This document shows positions 8,396 to 16,367 of a stretch of DNA of 16,367 bases, in pieces. How positions within the stretch are numbered: the first letter of the stretch is position 1; every line of letters begins with the position of its first letter. The notes beneath the pieces were generated by a model, which saw only the letters and a list, made by a program, of their open reading frames with translations, had not been told where the DNA came from and searched no databases. Where the stretch lies: positions 1 through 16,367 of the forward strand of contig CAMLSI010000052.1 of NCBI GenBank assembly GCA_946482585.1, given 5' to 3'. The translations under genes were made by a program, and so were the position numbers. This stretch comes from an uncultured Lysobacteraceae bacterium (GTDB lineage: Bacteria > Pseudomonadota > Gammaproteobacteria > Xanthomonadales > Rhodanobacteraceae).

Positions 8396-9157
8396 CTACA
8401 TGCCGCGGAAACGCCGCAGGAATCCGGTGCTGGCCGGCAGGCGCTCGGTGCGGCCCTTGAGGCTGAGCCAGCCCTTGCCCAACTCGTCGCGGCGCAGGCG
8501 ATCGATCGCCGCGACGCGCACGACGATGCCGCGATGCACCTGCCAGAACGCGTCCGGGTCGAGTCCGGCGAGCAGTTCCTTCAGCGACAGGCGGATCAGC
8601 GCGTCTTCGCCGGCCGTGGCGACACGCACGTATTTGTCCTCGGCCTGGAAATAGACGACCTCGTCCAGCGCGATCAGCCGTACCTGCTCGCCGATCGCGG
8701 CCGTGATCCAGCGAATGCGCGTGCTCGCGCTCGGCGCCAGCCGCGCGGCGAGATCGTCCAGCAGCCGCTCGACATTCGGCCGCTGCCGTGCGGCGAGGCG
8801 TTCGCGCACCCGCAACAGGCACTGCGCCAGGCGTTCGCTGCGGATCGGCTTGAGCAGATAGTCGACCGCGCCCGCCTCGAACGCGGCGACCGCATGCGCG
8901 TCGTAGGCCGTAGTGAACACGACCAGTCCGCCCTGTTCCGCCACCGCGCGCGCCACTTCCAGGCCGCCGATGCCGGGCATGCGGATATCGAGAAAGGCCA
9001 CGGCCGGCGCCTGTTGCGCCAGCGCATCGAGCGCGGCCAGTCCGTCTTCGCAGGCGACGATCGCATCGAGCTGCGGCCAATGCTCGCGCAGCAACGCGCA
9101 CAGGGCGGCGCGCTGCGGCGCTTCGTCTTCGGCAACCAGCGCGATCAGCGGCGTCAT
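8396..9157 (-). CDS. LytTR-family response regulator
   Basis: A 253-residue two-component regulator. The receiver domain (about 1-120) shows acidic residues E10, D11 and E12, the phosphoacceptor D57 in AFLDIRMPG, T82/T83 in VFTTAYD, and K103 in LLKPI. The C-terminal LytTR DNA-binding domain (about 150-250) includes VVYFQAEDKYVRVAT, LKELLAGLDPDAFWQVHRGIVV, and LKGRTERLPAS. The ATG at 9157 has GGAGGC about 7 nt upstream and overlaps the kinase stop by 4 bases (ATGA), so translation is probably coupled. It is the last gene of the hydrolase-kinase-regulator operon and is convergent with the GST (33 bp apart). A likely binding site is the repeat array at 12049-12099. Confidence 0.95.
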   Translation of the reverse strand: MTPLIALVAEDEAPQRAALCALLREHWPQLDAIVACEDGLAALDALAQQAPAVAFLDIRMPGIGGLEVARAVAEQGGLVVFTTAYDAHAVAAFEAGAVDYLLKPIRSERLAQCLLRVRERLAARQRPNVERLLDDLAARLAPSASTRIRWITAAIGEQVRLIALDEVVYFQAEDKYVRVATAGEDALIRLSLKELLAGLDPDAFWQVHRGIVVRVAAIDRLRRDELGKGWLSLKGRTERLPASTGFLRRFRGM

Positions 9158-10374
9158 GCGGTTGCCTCCAGCGGCACGCGGATTTCCGCCACCGCGCCGC
9201 GCTCGCGCTGGCCCGTCAACGAGAAGCCGGCGCGCTCGCCGTAGCACAAGGCCAGTTGCTCGCGCAGGTTGACCAGTCCCAGGCCGCTGCCGACGCCGGC
9301 GCGCACGCCGACGCCGTCGTCGCTGACGCGCACCAGCAAGTGGTCTTCGTGCCGGAAGGCGTGCAGTGCCACGTGACCCGGACCGGCCTGCGGCTCCACG
9401 CCGTGCTTGATGGCGTTCTCGACCAGCCCGATCAGCAGCAGCGGCGGAAACGGCAGTTCGCGCAGCGGTTCCGGCGCATCGATCGCGAAGCTCAGGCGCT
9501 CGCCCATGCGGGCCTGCATCAGTTCCAGATAGGCGGCGCAGATATCGAGCTGCCGCCCCAGGGTCGACGCGGGAACGCCGTCCACTTCGCGCAATTGCGG
9601 AATTGTGCTGCGCAGGTACGCGACCAGCGCATCCAGCGCGGCCTCCGCGCGCCGCGGCGACTGCTGCACGAGCGCTCGGATCGACGCCAGACTGTTGAAC
9701 AGGAAATGCGGTTCCACCTGCGCCTGCAGCAGCGCCAGGCGCTGTTCCGCCTGACGCTCGCGCAGACGCAGCGCCGCCAGTTCCCGGCGCTGCCGCAATG
9801 CGTCGACGCGACGGTGCTCGTCCAGGTAAGTGCGCAGGGCCAGACCGCCGCCGAGCAGCGCATAGATCGCCGCAAGCACGGCAATATTCAGCGCGATCGC
9901 AACCCCCTTCTCAGCCGGCCCCGGCGTACGCGGGGGCGGCGCTTCGCCGTAGCGCACCGACAGTTCGAACAGGCGATCGAGCTGGTTCGAAGCCCAGGCG
10001 TCGACTCCCGCGCTCGCGCCCATGCCGAGCAACACGGCGGCAACGATGCCGTTGCGTTCGCGCCGCCGCGGCCAGCGCCGATGCCTGACCCAGGTCGCGA
10101 ACGCCGGCCCCACGCTGGCCATCAGCAGGAAACTGACGAACAGATAGAGGCCGCCGAGCAGACCGAGCGCGTAGTCGCCGCGTTCCATTCCGCGTCCCAT
10201 GCCGATCAGCAGCGACGCCGCGCCGGCCACGAGCGCGACGATCCGCGTGCGCCCGAACAGCCAGGGACGGCTGAATACCGGATAGCGTCGATAGCGCGAC
10301 CAGGTCTGATGACTCGCGGCGACGACATCGGCCGGCAGCGGACTGTCCAGCGTCAACTCAGTTCCGTTCTCCAC
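9154..10374 (-). CDS. LytS/YehU-type sensor histidine kinase
   Basis: A 406-residue inner-membrane kinase. Four hydrophobic segments (about 44-60, 68-92, 109-128 and 158-184) form the sensor region. A charged coiled-coil-like stretch (185-220) leads to the His_kinase domain with H223 in EPHFLFNSLASIRAL. The ATPase N-box is LVENAIKHG (N320), followed by SDDGVG and GSGLGLVNLREQL. The start is a GTG at 10374-10372, overlapping the end of the hydrolase gene by 17 nt. The next in-frame ATG falls inside the first membrane segment, so the GTG is preferred. There is no recognisable extracytoplasmic sensory domain; signals probably enter through the membrane part or a partner such as the co-encoded hydrolase. 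Confidence 0.94.
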   Translation of the reverse strand: MENGTELTLDSPLPADVVAASHQTWSRYRRYPVFSRPWLFGRTRIVALVAGAASLLIGMGRGMERGDYALGLLGGLYLFVSFLLMASVGPAFATWVRHRRWPRRRERNGIVAAVLLGMGASAGVDAWASNQLDRLFELSVRYGEAPPPRTPGPAEKGVAIALNIAVLAAIYALLGGGLALRTYLDEHRRVDALRQRRELAALRLRERQAEQRLALLQAQVEPHFLFNSLASIRALVQQSPRRAEAALDALVAYLRSTIPQLREVDGVPASTLGRQLDICAAYLELMQARMGERLSFAIDAPEPLRELPFPPLLLIGLVENAIKHGVEPQAGPGHVALHAFRHEDHLLVRVSDDGVGVRAGVGSGLGLVNLREQLALCYGERAGFSLTGQRERGAVAEIRVPLEATA

Positions 10375-11983
10375 GCAGCTGCTGTCCGTTCTGTACCAGG
10401 GTCAACGCGACGACCTTGCCGTCGCGGCGTTCGAAGCGCAACTCGGCGGCGACTTCGGCCGAGGCGAACACATCGGCGTCCACTGCCGCGACCTCCAGCG
10501 CCGGCTGACCGGTTCCCTGAACGTACAGCGCCGCATCCTTGACGAAGACGCGCAAGGCGAAGCCGGGGATCAACGGATACTCGCCGACGTAGGCGGCCAG
10601 CGCCCGCGCGTCCAGCTGCAGCGCCGGTTTCTTGGGCGCGGCGTCGACGCGGCGCGCGATCCGCACCGCGCCCAGCTGCTGCCAAGCGAAGCCGTAGGTG
10701 CCGCCCACTTCGCGCTGCGGCCGCAGCGACGCGTCGAATTCCCTCGCAAAGAATTCGCCGCTGTCGTCATGGCCGAGCTCGAACTCGGGCTGACCCTGCG
10801 CCTGCACCGACAGGGTCTTTCCGCGCCGGCGCAACGTCACCCGCTCGCCGCCGTCGATCACATAGTCGCCGGCCAGTGCATCGAGCAGCGCGCGGTCCGC
10901 CGTCGCGATGCGGCGCGGCTTGCCCAGCGGCATCGCGCCATCGAACAGATGAAGACCGATGCCCGATATGTCGGCCAGCGCGGTGTCGCTGAGCACCACG
11001 ACAGCGCGCCCCTGCGCACGGTCGAATGCGACGAACGACGAAAACCCGCCCGTGCCGCCGTCGTGCAGCAATACGGAGCGTCCGTTCACGGGCATGCGCA
11101 TCCAGTTCATGGCCATGGCCGGTTCGCCGCCGGTCGCCACTTCGCGCTGCGTCAGCGCGATCGCCTCGGCCACAGGCGATTCACGCAGCCCCAGTTGCGC
11201 CTCGAGGTAGCCGATCATGTCGTCCAGGGTCGCGCGCACGCCGCCGACGCCGGCGAGATTGGTCGGTATCGTCCACGCCGGTGTCGCGCGGCCGTTGCTC
11301 ATATGCCCCTGTGCCGCGCGGATGCCTTCGGGCCGCTGCGCGATGTGCGCATGCGTCATCGCCAACGGTTCGAACAGCCGTTGGCGGATAAGGCTTTCGT
11401 AGTCGGTGCCGGCCATCCGGGCGAGCGCCGCGGACAACAGCATCGTGGCGAAATTCGAATACTCGAACTGCGCGCCCGGTGCACGCTGCAGCGACGTGGA
11501 GCCCAGCGCGGCATACAGCGCCGCTTCGTCCAGTCGAGCATAGGGATCCGTCATGTCCGTCGGCGCGAAATCCGGCGGCAATCCCGGCAGGCCCGAACGA
11601 TGCGTCACCACGTGGCGCAGCAGGATGGGCTGTCCCTCGAATACGGGAAGCTTCGCCTGCGCCGGCAGGACTTGCGCGAGCGGCGTATCCAGCGTGACCT
11701 TGCCGGCCAGGATGAACTGCGCCAACAGCGCCGCATTCATGGTCTTGGCGATGGATCCGATCTCGAACGCGCTGCGCTCGTCCACGCGCGGCTTGCCGCC
11801 GTTCGCACAGACGAACGCGCGCTTCACGCCGCCGTCGATGACCGCCGCGGCGATGCAGGCGCCGCTGCGGTCGCCCGACAGGCGCCGCTGCAGCGTCGCT
11901 GCGAGATCGGTCTCTTGCTTCGTCGCGGACGCGGCGCAGGGCAGCATCGCAAGAATGGCAAGCAGCAGGGTTTTCAGGCGCAT
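10358..11983 (-). CDS. Secreted serine hydrolase, class C beta-lactamase/PBP-like
   Basis: A 541-residue exported enzyme with signal peptide MRLKTLLLAILAMLPCAASA. The beta-lactamase fold shows S77-x-x-K80 (GSIAK), Y175-S-N177 (FEYSNF), and HDGGTGG at 307-313 replacing the KTG motif, as in D-aminopeptidases and class C-like esterases. Two related-looking C-terminal beta-rich units follow (about 375-440 beginning ALAGDYVIDGG, and about 465-541 beginning AAYVGEYPLIPGF). They resemble DUF3471/lipocalin-like tails of this family. It could be a D-aminopeptidase, a DD-peptidase or an esterase; the substrate cannot be read. It is the first gene of an operon with the kinase (17-nt overlap) and the regulator, an arrangement that suggests a sensing or envelope-response role. 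Confidence 0.9.
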   Translation of the reverse strand: MRLKTLLLAILAMLPCAASATKQETDLAATLQRRLSGDRSGACIAAAVIDGGVKRAFVCANGGKPRVDERSAFEIGSIAKTMNAALLAQFILAGKVTLDTPLAQVLPAQAKLPVFEGQPILLRHVVTHRSGLPGLPPDFAPTDMTDPYARLDEAALYAALGSTSLQRAPGAQFEYSNFATMLLSAALARMAGTDYESLIRQRLFEPLAMTHAHIAQRPEGIRAAQGHMSNGRATPAWTIPTNLAGVGGVRATLDDMIGYLEAQLGLRESPVAEAIALTQREVATGGEPAMAMNWMRMPVNGRSVLLHDGGTGGFSSFVAFDRAQGRAVVVLSDTALADISGIGLHLFDGAMPLGKPRRIATADRALLDALAGDYVIDGGERVTLRRRGKTLSVQAQGQPEFELGHDDSGEFFAREFDASLRPQREVGGTYGFAWQQLGAVRIARRVDAAPKKPALQLDARALAAYVGEYPLIPGFALRVFVKDAALYVQGTGQPALEVAAVDADVFASAEVAAELRFERRDGKVVALTLVQNGQQLRGERN

Positions 11984-12048
11984 GGCACTACCGTCGTGAA
12001 GGAGGTTGGCGGCAGCCTGAAGCAGCGCGGGAATCGGTGCAGGAACTT

Positions 12049-12099
12049 GCGACGAAGCAGCCGGGAACGGCGACGAAGGTGCGGATCTGCGGCACGAAC
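12049..12099 (-). promoter_or_regulatory. Candidate LytTR operator: 9-bp repeats at 21-bp pitch
   Basis: On the minus strand CTTCGTCGC occurs at 12078-12070 and again at 12057-12049, exactly 21 bp (two helical turns) apart with a 12-nt spacer. A third, weaker copy, GTTCGTGCC (12099-12091), lies on the same 21-bp pitch and keeps the TTCGT core. LytTR regulators classically bind 9-bp direct repeats separated by about 12 bp, and the AlgR word CCGTTCGTC shares TTCGTC. The array ends 65 nt upstream of the hydrolase ATG. No convincing -10 was found, so the exact promoter remains open. Confidence 0.6.
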
Positions 12100-12207
12100 G
12101 ATGCCGCAGCCGACCGGGCGCGCCGGGATCCGGGCTGCGCCGGCGACGGCGGGCTGCCTTTCGAAAGCGGCGGACGGCAACGAAAAACGTACAGAACGCG
12201 GAAGGAA

Positions 12208-12249
12208 AGTGGCGAAAAGCGCGGCATCGCCGTCGCGCCTTTCACCACT
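12208..12249 (-). terminator. Probable terminator hairpin downstream of rnpB
   Basis: Read on the minus strand, AGTGGTGAAAGGCGCG (12249-12234) pairs with CGCGCTTTTCGCCACT (12223-12208) over 16 positions, two of them G-U wobbles, around a 10-nt loop. It lies 23 nt past the rnpB 3' end. TTCCTTCC follows directly, and a five-T run (12187-12183) comes about 20 nt later. It is strong as a structure but imperfect as a canonical intrinsic terminator. The rest of 11984-12207 holds only the leader of the hydrolase operon. Confidence 0.5.
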
Positions 12250-12271
12250 CTCCTCCCGCGTCTGCGCGTGT

Positions 12272-12638
<367 letters not shown>

Positions 12639-12643
12639 CGCGG

Positions 12644-12649
12644 AGTTTA
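12644..12649 (-). promoter_or_regulatory. Candidate -10 element of rnpB
   Basis: TAAACT on the minus strand matches TATAAT at four of six positions and lies about 7 nt before the P1 helix, where the RNA should start. No convincing -35 is seen at 16-18 bp. A 6-bp hairpin (CGGCGA/TCGCCG, 12681-12696) lies between here and the rsmI stop. Confidence 0.4.
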
Positions 12650-12717
12650 CTGGATCGAGGACCCCGAGGGCAGCGCAAAGCGGCGAGCAATCGCCGTCGG
12701 TTCCTGGCCGCGGATTC

Positions 12718-13548
12718 CTATTCACTCTGATAGAGCGCCTTGCGCGCCGCCCCGGTGATGGCCGCGGCGAGCTTGGCCGCGCGCGCGGGCGGCAATTCGT
12801 CGCGCAGCAGCGCGAACACACGGCGTCCCTCGGCGACGCGCGCATCTTCGTCGTCGGGGCGTCCGCCGACGAGGAGCACGAATTCGCCGCGCTCCTGGTT
12901 CGGATCGGCGGCGATGCGTGCGGCCAGGGTCGCGAGATCGCCGTCGATCACGGTCTCGAACAGCTTGGTCAGCTCGCGGGCGAGCACGGCCGGCCGCGTC
13001 GCGCCGAATACCGTCGCCATGTCGTCCACGCAATCGCGCACGCGGTGGCTGGATTCGTAGAACACGAGCGTGCGGGTTTCGGCGGCGAGCTCGGCCAGCC
13101 GTTCCCGTCGCGCGCCCGCCTTGGACGGCAGGAAGCCTTCGAACACGAAGCGATCGCTCGGCAATCCGGCCACCGACAGCGCCGCGATCGCGGCGCAGGC
13201 GCCGGGCACCGGCGATACCGCGATGCCGGCGGCGCGCGCGGCGCGCACGAGACGGAAACCCGGATCGCTGACCAGCGGCGTGCCGGCATCGGAGATCAGC
13301 GCGATCTCCTCGCCCTCTCGCAAGCGCGCGACCAGCCGCTCCGCCTCGTCACGCTCGTTGTGCTCGTGCAATGCGACCAGACGGGTCGAGATACCGTAGC
13401 GCGCGAGCAGCGGCGCGCTGTGCCGCGTGTCTTCTGCCGCGATCAGCGCGACGCGCTTGAGCGTTTCCTGTGCGCGCGACGAAAGATCGTCCAGATTGCC
13501 GATCGGCGTCGCGACCACCCAGAGCCTTCCGGCCCGTTGTTCCGTCAT
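12718..13548 (-). CDS. rsmI: 16S rRNA (cytidine1402-2'-O)-methyltransferase RsmI
   Basis: RsmI uses S-adenosylmethionine to methylate the ribose of C1402 in the decoding centre of 16S rRNA. The 276-residue protein has the tetrapyrrole-methylase fold. Signature stretches are VVATPIGNLDDLS (about 11-23), AAEDTRHSAPLL, LISDAGTPLVSDPGFRLV, the PVPGACAAIAAL loop, and LVFYESSHRV. The ATG at 13548 has GGAGGA 5 nt upstream, a very good ribosome site. It is transcribed away from lpoA across a short divergent gap and is followed by rnpB, the conserved arrangement in this group. Confidence 0.97.
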   Translation of the reverse strand: MTEQRAGRLWVVATPIGNLDDLSSRAQETLKRVALIAAEDTRHSAPLLARYGISTRLVALHEHNERDEAERLVARLREGEEIALISDAGTPLVSDPGFRLVRAARAAGIAVSPVPGACAAIAALSVAGLPSDRFVFEGFLPSKAGARRERLAELAAETRTLVFYESSHRVRDCVDDMATVFGATRPAVLARELTKLFETVIDGDLATLAARIAADPNQERGEFVLLVGGRPDDEDARVAEGRRVFALLRDELPPARAAKLAAAITGAARKALYQSE

Positions 13549-13592
13549 GCTGTCCTCCGTCGCGGGCCCGCGGGCGCGCCGTCACTATCCGC

Positions 13593-13598
13593 TATGAT
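13593..13598 (+). promoter_or_regulatory. Candidate -10 element of lpoA
   Basis: TATGAT matches the -10 consensus at five of six positions and lies 31 nt before the chosen lpoA start. No clear -35 is visible in the GC-rich sequence ahead. If this is the -10, the in-frame ATG at 13594 lies inside the promoter and cannot be the start, which supports the ATG at 13630. Confidence 0.35.
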
Positions 13599-13629
13599 CG
13601 CAGCATTACCCGGCGTTACGGATGCGGTC

Positions 13630-15405
13630 ATGCCTGTGAAAGTGCGAGGAGCCCTGCTCTGCCTGCTGCTGTCGCTGCTCGGCGGCTGCGCGACCATGGA
13701 TACGGCGCCGACGCGCGGCACGCAGACGGCGGCCGCCGACGAGCTGTATCAGCGCGGCGACTTCCGCGCCGCCGCCACGGCCTATCTGGAACTCGCAAAA
13801 TCCGATTCGGGTGCGCGCGGCCACTATCGGCTCCGCGCCGCCGAGGCCCTGCGCGAAGAAGGCGATCTCGCCGCCGCGGCCGATGTGCTCTCCGATGTGC
13901 GGCGCAAGCGTCTCGCCGGCGAGGACGCCTACCGCTACGACCTGCTCAGCGCCGAGTTCGCGCTGAACCGTCAGCAGCCCGAGGAAGCGCTGGCCCTGCT
14001 CGCGCTGCCCGACGCGGCACTGCCGCCGGCACTGGTGCTGCGCCGCCTCGAACTCACCGCGCGCGCCCAGCAGGCCGCGGGCGACCGCTTCGCCGCCGCG
14101 CGCACGCGCGCCGTGCTCGACCGCTCGCTGACCGGCGCGGATCGCGAAAGCAACCGCCGCGAAATCGTCGACACGCTGGCCGCGCTCGATGCGGCCACGC
14201 TGAAACAGCGCGGCGTCGAACTGCCCGGCAACGATCTGCTGCGTCCGTGGATCGAACGTGCGCTGCGCAAGCAGGGCCAGATGCTGCCGCTCGCGCTGCA
14301 GCGGCCGAGCCGGCCCGTCGGCACCCTGCAGCAGGACGGCAACAACCAGTGGGCGCGCGAAGGCTATCGCGCCGCGCATCGCGTCGCGCTGCTGCTGCCG
14401 TCGAGCGGCGCGCTCAAGAACGCCGCCGCGGCGATCCGCGACGGCTTCTTCGCCGCCTGGTTCAACGACCGCAACGCCGGACCGGAACGCGGCGAAGTGC
14501 AAATCTACGATAGTGGACAAAGTGCGGAAGACGCACTGAACGCCTATCGGCGCGCGGTCGAGAACGGTGCCGACCGCGTCGTCGGACCGCTGACGCGCGA
14601 AGCCGTCGGCCTTCTGTTCGAGCAGAGCGAACTGCGCGTGCCGGTACTGGCGTTGAACCAGGCCGACAACGGTGCGACGCCGCCGCCCGGCAGCGTCGCG
14701 TTCGGCCTGCTGCCCGACACCGAGGGCGCCCAGGCGGCCGAGCGCATGGCCTCGCTCGGCATCAAGGAAGCCGCGGTGATCGCGGCGACCGACGACTGGG
14801 CCGAACGCGCCGCACTCGCGTTCCGCGCGCAGTTCGAAAGCCTCGGCGGCGCCGTCGTCGGCGAAGCGCGCCTCAAGGAAGGCGAAGTCAACTATTCCGG
14901 CGTGATCCGACAGGCGGTCGGCGCGTTCGCGACCGCATCGAACGCAGCCGTTTTCATCAGCATGCGCCCGCAGCAGGCGCGGCTGCTGATGCCGCAGCTC
15001 AAGCTCGCCGGCGTCACCGTTCCGGTGCTCGCGAGCTCGCACGTCTATTCCGGCACGCTCAACGCCGGGCTCGATCGCGACCTCGACGGACTGGAGTTCT
15101 GCGACGCGCCGTGGCTGTTCGACGCGAGCGCGGGCCTGCCGCCGCGCGACCAGATCGTGCGCGGCATCGAATCCGCACGCGGCACCGGTGCGCGCCTGTT
15201 CGCGCTCGGCTTCGACGCGTATGCGCTGATGCCCTACATGGACTGGCTCGGCACGCACCCGGACAGCTACCTGCCCGGCGCGACCGGCCAGCTCGCCTCC
15301 GATACGTTCGGGCGCGTGCATCGCGTTCTGACCTGGGCGCGCTTCGAGAACGGCGTCGCGCGCCCCGTGTCGGGCCTGACGCTGGGCGACGGCCGGATGC
15401 CCTGA
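13630..15405 (+). CDS. lpoA: Penicillin-binding protein activator LpoA (LppC family)
   Basis: An outer-membrane lipoprotein that in E. coli reaches through peptidoglycan to stimulate the synthase PBP1A. The chosen product has 591 residues. MPVKVRGALLCLLLSLLGGC is a lipoprotein signal with lipidated C20. The N-terminal half is alanine-rich and helical, TPR-like (DELYQRGDFRAAATAYLELAK, then further helical pairs). The C-terminal half, from about RVALLLPSSGAL, is a periplasmic-binding-protein-like domain (DGFFAAWF, VVGPLTREAV, RVPVLALNQ, VPVLASSHVYSG, LFALGFDAY). The frame is open far upstream across rnpB, which cannot be coding. The ATG at 13594 is a second choice, adding 12 residues. Its stop overlaps the yraN start. 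Confidence 0.93.
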   Translation: MPVKVRGALLCLLLSLLGGCATMDTAPTRGTQTAAADELYQRGDFRAAATAYLELAKSDSGARGHYRLRAAEALREEGDLAAAADVLSDVRRKRLAGEDAYRYDLLSAEFALNRQQPEEALALLALPDAALPPALVLRRLELTARAQQAAGDRFAAARTRAVLDRSLTGADRESNRREIVDTLAALDAATLKQRGVELPGNDLLRPWIERALRKQGQMLPLALQRPSRPVGTLQQDGNNQWAREGYRAAHRVALLLPSSGALKNAAAAIRDGFFAAWFNDRNAGPERGEVQIYDSGQSAEDALNAYRRAVENGADRVVGPLTREAVGLLFEQSELRVPVLALNQADNGATPPPGSVAFGLLPDTEGAQAAERMASLGIKEAAVIAATDDWAERAALAFRAQFESLGGAVVGEARLKEGEVNYSGVIRQAVGAFATASNAAVFISMRPQQARLLMPQLKLAGVTVPVLASSHVYSGTLNAGLDRDLDGLEFCDAPWLFDASAGLPPRDQIVRGIESARGTGARLFALGFDAYALMPYMDWLGTHPDSYLPGATGQLASDTFGRVHRVLTWARFENGVARPVSGLTLGDGRMP

Positions 15406-15761
15406 TGCGCGCGGTCGGCGCGATCTGGGAACAGGCGGCGCAAGCCGAACTCGAACGCGCCGGACTGCGCCTCGTCGCGCGCAACTGGCACTGCCGCTAT
15501 GGCGAGCTCGACCTCGTCATGCGCGACGGTGCCGTGCTGGTCTTCATCGAAGTGCGCTATCGCAACGGCGCGGCCGTCGCCGACGGCACCGAATCCATCG
15601 GCGCGGCCAAGCGCCGCCGCCTGATCCGCACCGCCGAAATGTTTCTGGCCGCGCATCCGTCGTTCGCGCAGTCGCCATGCCGTTTCGACAGCGTTGCGTT
15701 CAGCGGCACCGTCGACAATGCGACCTGTGCCTGGGAACGCGCCGCCTTTGACGCTCACTGA
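15405..15761 (+). CDS. yraN: UPF0102 family protein YraN
   Basis: A 118-residue small protein with a predicted endonuclease-like fold whose physiological role is unsettled. YGELDLVMRDGAVLVFIEVRYR (32-53) contains the family motif with D36 and E49. R51 stands where the PD-(D/E)XK lysine would be, as in other gammaproteobacterial YraN proteins I recall. IGAAKRRRLIRTAEMFL (65-81) and CRFDSVAF (92-99) follow the family pattern. The start is the ATG at 15405, sharing one base with the lpoA stop (TGATG), so translation is probably coupled. Downstream dolP begins 10 bp after its stop. Confidence 0.93.
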   Translation: MRAVGAIWEQAAQAELERAGLRLVARNWHCRYGELDLVMRDGAVLVFIEVRYRNGAAVADGTESIGAAKRRRLIRTAEMFLAAHPSFAQSPCRFDSVAFSGTVDNATCAWERAAFDAH

Positions 15762-15771
15762 GAGGAATCGC

Positions 15772-16365
15772 ATGAGATCGAATCCGTACCGCCTTTCGCT
15801 GCGCCTCGCCGCGCTGATCGTGTCGGCCGCGCTGCTGTCGGGTTGCGTCGCCGCCGTGGTCGGCGGCACGGCCGCCGGCGTCGGCCACGATCGCCGCAGC
15901 TGGACCACGGTCATCAGCGACCGCAACATCCAGGCGACGGCTTACGACAATTTCAACAAGGACAAAGAGCTCGCGCTCAAGAACAACGTTTCCATCGTGG
16001 TCTACAACGGCGTGATGCTGCTCGCCGGCGAAGTGCGCACCGAGGAACTCAGGCAGCGCGCCGAACAGCGCGTCGGCAACTACGAGGGCGTGCGCCGTCT
16101 CGTCAACGAGATCGAGGTGCGCGAGCCCGAAGGCTTCCTGTCGCAGCGTCGCGACAACACCATTACCGCCCACGTGAAGACCGCGCTGCTCGATATCGTC
16201 GACATGCCCGGCTTCGACCCGACGCGCGTGAACGTGACGACGGTGCATCGCACGGTCTATCTCATGGGCCTTCTCACGCGCGAGGAAGCCGACCGCGTCG
16301 CCGAGATCGTGCGCAACGTCGCCGGCGTCGAGAAAGTCGTGCGCGTACTCGAATACCAGGACTGA
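15772..16365 (+). CDS. dolP: Dual BON-domain outer-membrane lipoprotein DolP (YraP)
   Basis: A 197-residue lipoprotein; in E. coli DolP supports outer-membrane integrity and BAM complex function and binds anionic phospholipid at division sites. The signal RLAALIVSAALLSGC ends at lipidated C25. A glycine-rich linker (VGGTAAGVG) follows. Two BON domains come next: about 48-118 (ISDRNIQATAYDNFNKD, VMLLAGEV, VNEIEV) and about 128-195 (DNTITAHVKTALLDI, TVYLMGLLTREEADRVAEIV). The ATG at 15772 has AGAGGA 6 nt upstream, and an earlier in-frame ATG at 15694 lies inside yraN. In many relatives diaA lies between yraN and dolP; here it is absent. Confidence 0.92.
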   Translation: MRSNPYRLSLRLAALIVSAALLSGCVAAVVGGTAAGVGHDRRSWTTVISDRNIQATAYDNFNKDKELALKNNVSIVVYNGVMLLAGEVRTEELRQRAEQRVGNYEGVRRLVNEIEVREPEGFLSQRRDNTITAHVKTALLDIVDMPGFDPTRVNVTTVHRTVYLMGLLTREEADRVAEIVRNVAGVEKVVRVLEYQD

Positions 16366-16367
16366 AC

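Overview
The window looks like chromosome from a GC-rich gammaproteobacterium of the Xanthomonadales/Lysobacterales type. The MraZ protein begins [19 protein letters not shown] and ends near [10 protein letters not shown], which is close to what I recall of Xanthomonas MraZ. The edge genes (mraZ, rnpB, rsmI, lpoA, yraN, dolP) are a familiar gammaproteobacterial housekeeping neighbourhood. No mobile element, CRISPR array or tRNA was seen.

Layout. 20-542 (minus): mraZ, first gene of the division/cell-wall (dcw) cluster, with a readable promoter and MraZ operator. 543-976: no gene, two inverted repeats. 977-2341 (plus): a secreted protein with one CxxCH haem site and visibly lower GC than its neighbours. 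2371-2401: strong hairpin between convergent genes. 2419-2661 (minus): small DUF3297 protein. 2778-6091 (minus): formaldehyde detoxification operon frmR-frmA-frmB, followed closely by a ketopantoate reductase gene, with an FrmR-type operator at 6109-6129. 6156-7595 (minus) and 7673-8362 (plus): a MocR/PdxR-type regulator divergent from a Nu-class (YfcG/YghU-like) glutathione transferase. 8396-11983 (minus): overlapping operon encoding a secreted serine hydrolase, a LytS-like histidine kinase and a LytTR response regulator. Upstream of it are 9-bp repeats on an exact 21-bp pitch. 12272-12638 (minus): RNase P RNA. 12718-13548 (minus): rsmI. 13630-16365 (plus): lpoA-yraN-dolP.

How it fits together. 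In related genomes mraZ usually lies close to rnpB-rsmI, with lpoA-yraN divergent from rsmI. Here about 11 kb of accessory genes sit between mraZ and rnpB. Much of that block is glutathione chemistry: FrmA and FrmB convert S-hydroxymethylglutathione to formate plus glutathione, and the Nu-class GST is a glutathione/disulfide enzyme. The rest is signalling and envelope function.

The best candidate for something not already described is the hydrolase-LytS-LytTR operon. Its upstream repeats have the 9 bp-N12-9 bp geometry expected for a LytTR regulator, which suggests an autoregulated circuit linking a penicillin-binding-protein-like hydrolase to a membrane sensor. All functional calls come from reading the sequence; no database search was run.
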